Of a stretch of DNA of 64,000 nt, positions 9,522 through 17,475 are shown piece after piece. Source of the stretch: Bacteroidota bacterium (GTDB lineage: Bacteria > Bacteroidota > Bacteroidia > UKL13-3); the NCBI GenBank assembly GCA_947457395.1, contig CANGVA010000003.1, positions 164,733-228,732 on the forward strand. The letters are read 5' to 3'. A program made the position numbers and the translations under genes. Under the pieces are notes generated by a model. The model was not told the origin of the DNA. It ran no database searches and worked only from the letters and a program-made list of their open reading frames with translations. The number at the start of each line of letters is the position of its first letter. Position 1 is the stretch's first letter.

Positions 9522-11954
9522 TTAAAACGTATATCTGAACATGGGAACCGGGAAAAATCCTTGCTGATACTCATTAGTAATTCTGTTTCGCCTACGATCA
9601 AAACCTTGCGCAAAAATATTTTGATGATTGGTTATGTTCTGAAAATCTACACCAAATTCCATGGAGCTTTTCTTAAAATCTTTTCTGTAACCAATTTTCA
9701 CATCTGATCTAAAGTAATCTGTTTGTTTTTCGCTGAAAGCTTTTGCATCGTTAAATACCACCTCACCTTTAGCAGCTGATTTTGCTTCATCAATAGGTGT
9801 AAAGTAACGGCCGCCAACTGTGGTGAGCTTCAGATTAAAGTACACCACACTTCCTTTTTTATTTACTTTAAACTCTTTACCGGCCAGCACATTCGCTGCA
9901 TACCCAGAGTTAAATGCTGTATTGCGCTCTATACCATCACTTCCTTTGTATTTACTATCAAATACAGAACCGGTAATGAGGAAATAAAAGCCCTTGTTAA
10001 AGTAGCGTTCCAACGTTATCTCAACGCCATAATTCGTGCCTGTTCCATCATTATTCAGGTTAACATTATCAGTTGGATTGAATGATGCGCCAACGTTTAG
10101 CATAGAGAAGCTGGAAGGAAAGGTGTTAACCGGAACCTGGTCAAGTTGCTGATAATATGTTTCTACTTTAAATTTCAGTGTTTGGGTAAACATATTTTCA
10201 TAACCTATAACAAAATGGTTGGAACGCATAAAGTCAAGATTTTTGTTGGGTGTATTACCACTTTGATCCTTTACGAATAAATTATAGATAGGTAAGGTTT
10301 GATGATGCAAACCATATCCGGCATTGATGCTTGAACGGTCGTTTATTGCAAATCGGATACCAGCCCGTGGCTCTGCCACAAATTGTTCATTTACATCAAA
10401 ATATTGCACGTGAACACCAACATTGGCTGTAAGGCGGGCATTAAAACGATGTTTAAACTGAACATAAGCCTGCGATAAATTTACATTACCGTTTTGTTTT
10501 ACCCGAACGGAATCAATTGTAGCACGATTATAATAATCAGTGTTTGAATAATTAAAAACAGTTAAGTCATTTGTAAAGCCGGCATGTAATGAATTTTTAG
10601 CATTAAACTTATGGGTGATATTTGCCACTGCTGAATATTTACTCTCAGTAAACCGGCCTCTGGCCCTTAGAAATGTGTTTTCTTCATCAGAAAGGTTCAG
10701 GCTATCTACCGTGTAGCGATCGCTGCTATAGCTGTTTGCAAGTGTAAACTTAGCCCATGTTTTAGCACCCAGATTTTTTTCATACGCAATACCATTTACT
10801 ATTTTACCATAGCGAGGGTACTGGTTACGGTCTACGTCTCCGTAAAAATCAACACCGGTTGTATCCACATCTTTTGCAAGCAAATCAATAGAGCTGATTC
10901 CACCCATACCAAAAATACTTAACTTGCTTTTGTTTTTAAAAGGAATGGCAATTTTATAATTCATGTCTTGGTACAAAGGAACAGCGGCACCTGTACCTAC
11001 ATTTACACCAAATGCTTTCATTACTGCAAGTGTTGAGTAACGGTAGTTGAATATAAAAGATGCTTTGGAGTTTTTGCTGAACGGCCCTTCGGCACCAAAT
11101 TCAAATCCATTGAAACCAATTTGTGCAATGTATTCTCTCTTTTCATTATTGCCTTCGCGCATCACCAGATCAAATACACCACCATTTGCATTTCCATACT
11201 GCGCAGGGAAAGCACTTGTAAAAAAATCTGACTTACCAATATTATTTGCATTTAGCATGCTCACAGGTCCGCCAGTATTGAAATTGCTTCCAAAGTGGTT
11301 AGGATTAAAAATGTTTACTCCTTCTAGTTGCCACAGCATGGCATTGGGTGAGTTGCCACGAACGACTATATCATTTCTGCTATCGTTACCTGCAACCACA
11401 CCTGCAAAGTTAGCAGCCATGCGACTTGGGTCGCCCAATGCACCGGCATATTTTTTTGTTTCATCCGGATTAAAGGAACGTGAGCTGATAACAGCCATTT
11501 CATTATTGGTTACGGTTGGATCTTTTTTACGATCATAGGTTACCACTACATCATTCATCTTTACGATTGCTTCTGTCATGGTTAAATTTAGCACAACCTC
11601 TTTACCTGCAGTTACAATAATATCTGGTACAGATAACAGTTCATAGCCCACATAAGTGGCTTGCAGGTTTCTGCGGCCTAGGGGCACATCCTGAATTTTA
11701 AAATAGCCATCTGCATCTGTTACCGATCCAAGTTTAGTTGCTTCAATTTGAATAAAAACGGTGGCACCAATCAGCGGTTGCTTACTTTCCTGATCGATAA
11801 TACGTCCTCTGACAGTTTGAGTGTTACTTTGCGCATTGGCTTGAGGTAGTATTATAATTAACAGAAACAGGAGCAAGGCTATTGGGCCTGCTAAAAGCCT
11901 AAGTACTTTTTTGCGTTGTGCATTGCTTTGCAGCAAATAGTAAATTGTATTCAT
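9522..11954 (-). CDS. TonB-dependent receptor, outer membrane
   Basis: This 810-residue receptor has a long N-terminus with a hydrophobic core (about 20-40, ending PQANAQ) as signal peptide. A carboxypeptidase-regulatory-like domain (45-130, with GTVTDADGYF-like strands and YVGYE) comes next, then a plug (about 150-260; the IVVRGNSPN and LEGVNIFNPNHFG motifs are clear) and a beta-barrel ending in phenylalanine (MFRYTF). Unlike the receptor at 4.1 kb it has no DUF4249 or SusD partner. It lies directly upstream of the LytS/LytTR pair on the same strand, separated by a hairpin. Substrate not predictable. Confidence 0.9.
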   Translation of the reverse strand: MNTIYYLLQSNAQRKKVLRLLAGPIALLLFLLIIILPQANAQSNTQTVRGRIIDQESKQPLIGATVFIQIEATKLGSVTDADGYFKIQDVPLGRRNLQATYVGYELLSVPDIIVTAGKEVVLNLTMTEAIVKMNDVVVTYDRKKDPTVTNNEMAVISSRSFNPDETKKYAGALGDPSRMAANFAGVVAGNDSRNDIVVRGNSPNAMLWQLEGVNIFNPNHFGSNFNTGGPVSMLNANNIGKSDFFTSAFPAQYGNANGGVFDLVMREGNNEKREYIAQIGFNGFEFGAEGPFSKNSKASFIFNYRYSTLAVMKAFGVNVGTGAAVPLYQDMNYKIAIPFKNKSKLSIFGMGGISSIDLLAKDVDTTGVDFYGDVDRNQYPRYGKIVNGIAYEKNLGAKTWAKFTLANSYSSDRYTVDSLNLSDEENTFLRARGRFTESKYSAVANITHKFNAKNSLHAGFTNDLTVFNYSNTDYYNRATIDSVRVKQNGNVNLSQAYVQFKHRFNARLTANVGVHVQYFDVNEQFVAEPRAGIRFAINDRSSINAGYGLHHQTLPIYNLFVKDQSGNTPNKNLDFMRSNHFVIGYENMFTQTLKFKVETYYQQLDQVPVNTFPSSFSMLNVGASFNPTDNVNLNNDGTGTNYGVEITLERYFNKGFYFLITGSVFDSKYKGSDGIERNTAFNSGYAANVLAGKEFKVNKKGSVVYFNLKLTTVGGRYFTPIDEAKSAAKGEVVFNDAKAFSEKQTDYFRSDVKIGYRKDFKKSSMEFGVDFQNITNHQNIFAQGFDRRRNRITNEYQQGFFPVPMFRYTF

Positions 11955-12074
11955 CGGATGGTTTATTATGTTGAAGCAAATTTGTCGTGTATCGCATCAT
12001 TATATATGCAGTTTCCGACAGGGTGCCGATTTTTACCGATGAAACGTATAAGAAATCTTCCCAACAGATTGGCC

Positions 12075-12308
12075 CTAAATGGCAACTACACGCGAAATTT
12101 GAGGGATGGCACTTTTAAGCCCATTTTCTATGCCCGCTTTCATGGTCATGTGACTCATCTCGCATGAGGAACAATTACCCGTTAACCTTAGCCGCACCTC
12201 CATATCTGTGGTTACCTCAACCAACTCCACATCTCCACCATCTGCCTGTAAAAACGGACGCATGGAATTGAGAGCCAGTTCTATTTTATCAATTATTTCG
12301 TTACTCAT
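12075..12308 (-). CDS. NifU-like C-terminal domain protein (Fe-S scaffold/carrier)
   Basis: This 77-residue single-domain protein is of the NifU C-terminal (Nfu) type. The hallmarks are RPFLQADGGDVELVEV and the cluster-binding Cys46-x-x-Cys49 in GNCSSC, followed by TMKAGIE. Such domains carry a [4Fe-4S] cluster shared between two monomers and hand it to apo-proteins. It lies 20 nt after mrp on the same strand, so the two Fe-S genes form one operon; transfer between the two products is a reasonable inference. Confidence 0.92.
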   Translation of the reverse strand: MSNEIIDKIELALNSMRPFLQADGGDVELVEVTTDMEVRLRLTGNCSSCEMSHMTMKAGIENGLKSAIPQISRVVAI

Positions 12309-12328
12309 GTATCACAAATTTAATTTTT

Positions 12329-13417
12329 TCAGGCATTTGCCAAAGCGGCTTTCTGCGCATTGATGATGGCAATCCGCTGCGCCACCCTTTCTGCCATATC
12401 CATAAAGTATTTACGTGCAGGGTTCTTTTCATCCAATACTGCCGGTTTGCCTGAATCGCCACCTTCCCTGATTCCCATAAATAAGGGTATTTCACCTAGG
12501 AAAGGTACCTGTAACTCTTCGGCCATCTTTTTGCCACCACCTTGCCCGAAAATGAAATATTTATTATCGGGCAACTCTTCCGGAGTAAACCATGCCATAT
12601 TTTCAATTACGCCAAGCAGAGGTACTTTGGTTGGCATCATATTAAACATGGTTGCTGCTTTAAACGCATCGGCAAGTGCCACAGCCTGAGGGGTGGTAAC
12701 CATAACCACACCGGTAAGCGGCACAATCTGAATCATGGTAAGGTGTATATCACCGGTGCCTGGAGGTAAATCCAGTACTAAATAATCCAGCTCTCCCCAA
12801 TCGGTATCGTTGATAAACTGACGTAAAGCTGATGATACCATGGGTCCACGCCACACAACCGCCTGCTCAGGCTTAATTAAAAAGCCAATTGAAAGTAATT
12901 GGATACCATATTTTTCTATCGGTACCATGAGCTCCCTGCCCTCTACATTTCGCATTAATGGTTGATTATCCAGTTCGCCAAACATCATGGGAACCGAAGG
13001 ACCGTGTATATCAGCATCTAGCAGGCCAACTTTGGCTCCTCGTTGCGCAAGCGCTACAGCCAGGTTGGACGAAACGGTTGACTTGCCAACACCTCCTTTC
13101 CCGGATGCAACTGCAATTATATTTTTAACTCCGGGTAAGGTAAGTTTATCCAATCGGTTGGTTGTAACATTCGCAATCATTTCAACTGTTACCTCCAAAC
13201 TGGCATCAACAATTGAATGAATGGCATCTTTACAATCCTGTTCCATTTTATCTTTAAGTGGACAGGCCGGTGTTGTTAGCACCAGTGTAAATGTCACATG
13301 TTTATCTGTAATTTTGATGTTGCGCACCATATTGAGGCTCACCAGATCTTTTTTCAAGTCCGGTTCCATTACGCTTGATAGTGCTTTAAGAATGCTGCTT
13401 TCGTTTATTTCCAACAT
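12329..13417 (-). CDS. mrp: Mrp/ApbC-type P-loop ATPase, Fe-S cluster carrier
   Basis: This 362-residue protein has an N-terminal MIP18/DUF59 domain (1-90; the Cys52 segment TTPACPLKDKM is present) and a MinD/NBP35-type ATPase with the deviant Walker A SGKGGVGKST (105-114), LLDADIHGPS and LDLPPGTGD. The CxxC that bridges the cluster in enterobacterial ApbC/Mrp is not present: the corresponding segment reads MAWFTPEELPDNKY. The NifU-like protein encoded next carries a CxxC. Role: assembly or delivery of [4Fe-4S] clusters in the cytoplasm. Confidence 0.93.
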   Translation of the reverse strand: MLEINESSILKALSSVMEPDLKKDLVSLNMVRNIKITDKHVTFTLVLTTPACPLKDKMEQDCKDAIHSIVDASLEVTVEMIANVTTNRLDKLTLPGVKNIIAVASGKGGVGKSTVSSNLAVALAQRGAKVGLLDADIHGPSVPMMFGELDNQPLMRNVEGRELMVPIEKYGIQLLSIGFLIKPEQAVVWRGPMVSSALRQFINDTDWGELDYLVLDLPPGTGDIHLTMIQIVPLTGVVMVTTPQAVALADAFKAATMFNMMPTKVPLLGVIENMAWFTPEELPDNKYFIFGQGGGKKMAEELQVPFLGEIPLFMGIREGGDSGKPAVLDEKNPARKYFMDMAERVAQRIAIINAQKAALANA

Positions 13418-13465
13418 ATGATTTTAACAAATGACGCGCAATTTAGATTTTATTTTTCTGATTTG

Positions 13466-13492
13466 GCAGGGTTCAAGACCTTTGAAACCTGC
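13466..13492. repeat. REP-like imperfect palindrome
   Basis: GCAGGGTTCAAG and TTTGAAACCTGC form a stem with 10 of 12 pairs around an ACC loop, in the gap between mrp and the YceI gene. Its form recalls the short CAGGTTT/AAACCTG palindromes that are dispersed between genes in many Bacteroidota genomes. Only one copy lies in the window, so its repeat nature is inference from the form. Confidence 0.4.
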
Positions 13493-13535
13493 AACGCTTA
13501 TGGATTTTGATAAACAGATATGGGCAGGAGGCAAT

Positions 13536-13569
13536 AAAAAAGCGCAGCACCTCTCGGTTACTGCGCTTT
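13536..13569 (-). terminator. terminator of the marR-yceI operon
   Basis: On the minus strand a 9-bp stem (AAAGCGCAG / CTGCGCTTT) with a 13-nt loop is followed by TTTTTATT, about 20 nt after the YceI stop codon: a standard intrinsic terminator. Confidence 0.8.
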
Positions 13570-13590
13570 AAAGCCAACTAAATAGGATTG

Positions 13591-14211
13591 TTACTTATTT
13601 GCAACAATACGTACCTTAATATTAAACTCATCATCAATGGCTTTATCACCTATTTCTGCAAAGAATGTTTTAGAGCCATAGCGAATATCAAACTTAGAAC
13701 GGTCGATATTGAAGTCGGCAACAGCTATTACTTTTCCATTGTTGATGATAATCATGGCAGGAAATTTTACCTCCTGCGTAATACCTTTAATGGTTAAGTC
13801 TGCAACAATATTATAGTTATTGCCTGCTGGTGCAGCACCTTTAATAGCAGTTGCTGATTTTATTTTGAGGGTAGCTGTTTTGAATTTCTCTACGGAGAAA
13901 AAGTCATCTGATTTTAAGTGGCCAACTAGTTTATCATGGTATTCACCCTGCAAATCTGTAGCATCAAGGCTTGTCATATCCACATTAATAGTTGCTGAAA
14001 TCAGATTTTTACCTTCGGTAATGATTTCACCACCGGCAATTCTTACAATACCTGAGTGCTCACCGGTTACTTTTTTAGCAAGCCATTTAAGTGAGCTTTC
14101 AGTGCTGTTTACTTTGAAATTATCTGCATTAACAGATTTGGTTTTAGGAGGGGTAGCAATGGCAAGCAATCCCAGGCCTGCACATGCAATGGTTAAAATT
14201 GTAGTTTTCAT
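13591..14211 (-). CDS. YceI family periplasmic lipid/isoprenoid-binding protein
   Basis: This 206-residue exported protein has an N-terminal signal-like stretch (residues 1-28) followed by one YceI lipocalin-like barrel: SSLKWLAKKVTGEHSG, INVDMTSLDATD, LVGHLKSDDFF, ADLTIKGITQEV and the late FNIDRSKFDIRYGS are all family landmarks. YceI proteins bind polyprenoid or other amphiphilic molecules; the ligand here is unknown. It follows the marR gene by 8 nt on the same strand, so the regulator probably controls it together with itself. Confidence 0.93.
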   Translation of the reverse strand: MKTTILTIACAGLGLLAIATPPKTKSVNADNFKVNSTESSLKWLAKKVTGEHSGIVRIAGGEIITEGKNLISATINVDMTSLDATDLQGEYHDKLVGHLKSDDFFSVEKFKTATLKIKSATAIKGAAPAGNNYNIVADLTIKGITQEVKFPAMIIINNGKVIAVADFNIDRSKFDIRYGSKTFFAEIGDKAIDDEFNIKVRIVANK

Positions 14212-14219
14212 GTTATTTA

Positions 14220-14678
14220 TTATTGGTTCTTAGTTCTTAGTTTATCTAAAAGGTTATTTAGTGTTTTTGCTTCAGCTACCTTCAATGAGCCCATGAGATT
14301 TTCAATATCATCTCGTTCTTTATCTATGGTTTCAAGCAGGTTTAATCCAGCTTCTGTTATCTTTACATCAACCTGTCTCCTGTCATTGGAACAAGTAGTT
14401 CTGCTCACCAGGCCTTTTAGTTTCAATTTGTCTATCAACCTGGAAGCATTCGACATTTTATCGAGCATCCGTTCTTGCACCAGCGAAACAGATGTAGCCT
14501 TTGGATATTGGCCACGTAGGATGCGCAACACATTGTATTGTTCCGGAGATAAATCATACCGCTTAAAAAAACGTACCTGGTTTGCCTGCAGCCATCCGCT
14601 TGTATACAGCAAATTCACAATCAGCTTTTCATGCTCTGACCGAAATTTTTTCTGTTGTATGGCAGTTCCTATATCCAT
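14220..14678 (-). CDS. MarR family transcriptional regulator
   Basis: This 152-residue winged-helix repressor-type protein has helices from residue 15, a DNA-recognition region YDLSPEQYNVLRILRGQ followed by RMLDKMSNASRLIDKLKLKG, and the wing RTTCSNDRRQVDVKIT with the conserved DRR. The C-terminal helices form the dimer interface. It heads an operon with the YceI gene. A 12-bp palindrome overlaps its own -7 box (14702-14713), which suggests autoregulation. The ligand is unknown. Confidence 0.93.
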   Translation of the reverse strand: MDIGTAIQQKKFRSEHEKLIVNLLYTSGWLQANQVRFFKRYDLSPEQYNVLRILRGQYPKATSVSLVQERMLDKMSNASRLIDKLKLKGLVSRTTCSNDRRQVDVKITEAGLNLLETIDKERDDIENLMGSLKVAEAKTLNNLLDKLRTKNQ

Positions 14679-14694
14679 TTTATAAGTATGGTTG

Positions 14695-14713
14695 CAAATA
14701 TATGTATATACAT
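14695..14713 (-). promoter_or_regulatory. marR promoter -7 box with overlapping palindrome
   Basis: On the minus strand TATATTTG (14702 to 14695) matches the Bacteroidota -7 consensus TAnnTTTG, 16 nt before the marR start codon. Directly upstream and sharing one base is the perfect 12-bp palindrome ATGTATATACAT (14702-14713), a size and position expected of a MarR operator. No clear -33 TTG was found at the right distance. Confidence 0.5.
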
Positions 14714-14757
14714 TAAATGTTAAAACATATAAATGATATTGTTGTTTTTTTTATTGA

Positions 14758-15483
14758 TTACCAGGGCAATGTATTTTCATTAAAAATAAATTTCCCGTTG
14801 TGTCGGGTATCTGCACAAAGTGCAACAGCTGCAAGTTCTTTTGCTGCATCAGCTGCTACAAGCGGAGCCATTTCTCCACCCAAGTCGGTTTTTACCCAGC
14901 CCGGATGTATAGAAACAGCGCTATGAGCACTATTATAAAATAATTGTGCAAGGTGCACGGTGAAATGGTTTAGTGCAGCTTTTGATGCATTGTAGGCAAA
15001 GGGTTTTACTCCCCACAACTCATTTCCCGGTATGCTGTGCATCCCAAGTGAGCCCATGATGCTGGATACATTTAAAATTCTGCCTGCATCACTTTTTTGT
15101 ATAAGCGGCAGGAGCAATTGTGTCAGATAAACCGTACCAAAAAAATTAGACTGAAAGGTTTGTTGCAGTATTGCGGGTGAGATATGCGAAACGGTATTTC
15201 CAACCCATTCCCCGTCAAGCATGGCACCGGCATTATTTATGAGTATATCAATTTTTGAATAATCATTTGTTGTTTGCTCGGCAAAGGACGAGATGCTTTG
15301 TTCATCATCTAAATCTAAAATATAAACGCGGGCATGAGGAACAGCAGTTTTCAATGCATCACATTTCTTTTCATCTCTGCAGGTAGCAATAACCTCCATA
15401 CCTTTGCTGCAAAGCAACTTCACCAGATCAAAGCCAATTCCTTTATTGGTTCCGGTAATCACAATTGTTTTGTTGGTAGACAT
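14758..15483 (-). CDS. SDR family NAD(P)-dependent oxidoreductase
   Basis: This 241-residue classical short-chain dehydrogenase has the cofactor loop TGTNKGIG (residues 11-18), the NNAGAM segment, the catalytic Ser in NVSSIMGS and Tyr/Lys in YNASKAAL, then the HPGWVKTDLGG motif. An Arg after the second strand (CRDEKK) hints at NADP preference. The substrate cannot be told. The start lies 47 nt from the divergently transcribed alkyltransferase-like gene, so the two may share a control region. Confidence 0.9.
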   Translation of the reverse strand: MSTNKTIVITGTNKGIGFDLVKLLCSKGMEVIATCRDEKKCDALKTAVPHARVYILDLDDEQSISSFAEQTTNDYSKIDILINNAGAMLDGEWVGNTVSHISPAILQQTFQSNFFGTVYLTQLLLPLIQKSDAGRILNVSSIMGSLGMHSIPGNELWGVKPFAYNASKAALNHFTVHLAQLFYNSAHSAVSIHPGWVKTDLGGEMAPLVAADAAKELAAVALCADTRHNGKFIFNENTLPW

Positions 15484-15530
15484 ACCTATGTAACACAGAT
15501 TTACACCTAAATAGTTTTATTTGTATAGAT

Positions 15531-15869
15531 ATGGCTGAACAGCAATATAAATTCTTTGAAGACGTATGGGAGGTGGTGAGGCTTATCCCTCGCGGGCGTG
15601 TAACTTCTTACGGAGCCATTGCGCGTTATCTTGGTACAGCCAAAAGCTCTAGGATGGTTGGTTATGCTATGAATGCTGCTCATGCTTTACATGATGTGCC
15701 TGCACATCGTGTGGTAAACAGGGCAGGTGTGCTTACAGGTAAACGTCATTTTGCAACACTTACCCGCATGCAGGAATTACTGGAGCAAGAAGGTGTTAAA
15801 GTTAAAGATGATCAGATCATCCATTTTGAAAAGCATTTTTGGGATCCCATGTTGGAGATAAGACTATAG
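15531..15869 (+). CDS. alkyltransferase-like (ATL) DNA-binding protein, catalytic Cys replaced
   Basis: This 112-residue protein of the MGMT/Ogt C-terminal domain family keeps the helix-turn-helix region (RGRVTSYGAIARYLG), the arginine finger (SSRMVGYAMNAA) and the active-site loop. The loop reads PAHRVVNRAG, so the alkyl-accepting Cys of PCHRV is Ala. It therefore cannot repair O6-alkylguanine by methyl transfer; by analogy to ATL proteins, where Trp replaces Cys, it may flag such lesions for nucleotide excision repair. The Ala form is common in Bacteroidota homologues as far as known. Confidence 0.85.
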   Translation: MAEQQYKFFEDVWEVVRLIPRGRVTSYGAIARYLGTAKSSRMVGYAMNAAHALHDVPAHRVVNRAGVLTGKRHFATLTRMQELLEQEGVKVKDDQIIHFEKHFWDPMLEIRL

Positions 15870-15881
15870 GCGTATTTAAGT

Positions 15882-17426
15882 TTAGCTGCCTCCCCAGGTT
15901 TCCCTGTCTAAGCTTCGATATTGAATGGCTTCGGCCAAATGTTCAATCTTAATTTCATTGCTTCCTGCAAGATCGGCAATTGTGCGTGCTACTTTCAATA
16001 TTCTGTCGTAAGCCCTGGCCGATAATTGCAGTCTTGTCATGGCGGTTTTTAGCAGGTTTTGTCCGGCTGCATTTATCTGACAAATTTCGCGAGCCATAGG
16101 AGAGCTCATCTGCGCATTGCTGTATATACCTTCTCTTTCCTTGAATCGCTCTGTCTGAAATTCTCTGGCCTTTATTACGCGATCTCTGATACTTTCACTA
16201 TTCTCTGCTTTACGTGTTTCTGATAACTGCTCAAAATTTACTGGCGTTACTTCTACATGAATATCAATTCTATCAAGCAGTGGTCCCGATATTTTACTCA
16301 GGTATTTTTGCACGGCACCGGGTGCACATACGCATTCTTTTTCCGGATGGTTGTAGTATCCACAAGGGCAGGGATTCATGGCTGCAATCAGCATAAAGCT
16401 TGCAGGGTACTCAATAGAAAATTTTGCACGCGATATGGTAACTCGTCTTTCTTCCAACGGCTGTCTCATCACCTCTAACACCGTTCTTTTAAATTCCGGT
16501 AATTCATCTAAAAATAAAACTCCATTATGAGACAATGATATTTCGCCCGGTTGCGGATTATTGCCACCACCTACCAACGCTACATCGCTGATTGTATGAT
16601 GTGGTGAGCGAAAAGGACGCATATAAAGCAAGGATGTTTGTTGCCCCAATTTGCCCGCTACCGAATGAATTTTTGTTGTTTCGAGAGCTTCCTGTAATGT
16701 AAGCGGAGGGAGAATGGATGGAAGCCTTTTGGCCAACATGGTTTTACCCGCACCGGGTGGTCCGATTAATATAACATTATGTCCGCCTGCTGCTGCAATC
16801 TCTAGCGCACGCTTAATATTTTCCTGACCGCGCACATCTGCAAAATCACTATCGGTATGTGTTTGGTTTTGCTCAAACTCTTTTCTTGTATCAATTACCA
16901 GTGGTTCCAGCTTAATTTTACCATCAAAAAAATCAACCACTTCTTTCAAGCTGTTTGCTCCAATTACATTCAGGTTGTTAACAATAGCTGCCTCGCGTGC
17001 ATTTTCAGCCGGTAGTATAAAGCCTTCAAAGCCCTCCTTGCGTGCCTGTATGGCTATGGGCAAGGCACCCTTTATTGGTTTGAGTGTACCATCAAGTGCC
17101 AGTTCGCCCATGATAATGTACTTGGATAAAACTTCACCATTCATTTGTTCTGATGCAGCCAGAATGCCCAAAGCAATGGGTAAATCATAGGATGAACCTT
17201 CCTTGCGAATATCGGCAGGTGCCATATTAATAACCGTGCGCAGGCGGGGTAATTTATAATCCATATTACGCACCGCTGTTTCAATTCTGTGATGACTTTC
17301 TTTTACCGCATTATCAGGTAATCCCACCAGGCTGTATCCAACACCCTGATTGGATACATTCACTTCAATGGTAATGGTAACTGCATTTACACCATAAACC
17401 GCACTTCCAAATGTTCTTACAAGCAT
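15882..17426 (-). CDS. comM: YifB/ComM family Mg-chelatase-like AAA+ ATPase
   Basis: This 514-residue protein has an N-terminal Lon-protease-like S5 domain (1-165, beginning [16 protein letters not shown]), a Mg-chelatase AAA+ core with Walker A GPPGAGKT (about residue 220), Walker [10 protein letters not shown], and a Zn-like Cys cluster CPCGYY/CVCAP. The C-terminal helical domain ends RETWGG. In other bacteria ComM is a hexameric helicase that extends branch migration during natural transformation. The start at 17426 matches the family N-terminus; an upstream ATG at 17444 would add six hydrophobic residues and is less likely. It is divergent from the DUF255 gene. Confidence 0.93.
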   Translation of the reverse strand: MLVRTFGSAVYGVNAVTITIEVNVSNQGVGYSLVGLPDNAVKESHHRIETAVRNMDYKLPRLRTVINMAPADIRKEGSSYDLPIALGILAASEQMNGEVLSKYIIMGELALDGTLKPIKGALPIAIQARKEGFEGFILPAENAREAAIVNNLNVIGANSLKEVVDFFDGKIKLEPLVIDTRKEFEQNQTHTDSDFADVRGQENIKRALEIAAAGGHNVILIGPPGAGKTMLAKRLPSILPPLTLQEALETTKIHSVAGKLGQQTSLLYMRPFRSPHHTISDVALVGGGNNPQPGEISLSHNGVLFLDELPEFKRTVLEVMRQPLEERRVTISRAKFSIEYPASFMLIAAMNPCPCGYYNHPEKECVCAPGAVQKYLSKISGPLLDRIDIHVEVTPVNFEQLSETRKAENSESIRDRVIKAREFQTERFKEREGIYSNAQMSSPMAREICQINAAGQNLLKTAMTRLQLSARAYDRILKVARTIADLAGSNEIKIEHLAEAIQYRSLDRETWGGS

Positions 17427-17475
17427 AAGTACCAAAATAAACACTTTCTTTGCTTACTGCAAAAAGTAATCTGTT

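Noticed and set aside
11047..11538. 163-codon open frame antisense to the second TonB receptor.
   Set aside because: It lies wholly within the conserved plug coding region and has no recognisable domain or start context.
12329..13417. Mrp considered a broken gene because its CxxC is missing.
   Set aside because: The frame is intact, the Walker motifs are perfect, and the CxxC-less form appears usual in this phylum.
13461..13500. tRNA-like GGTTCAAG stretch.
   Set aside because: No cloverleaf can be built around it; it is one arm of an imperfect palindrome.
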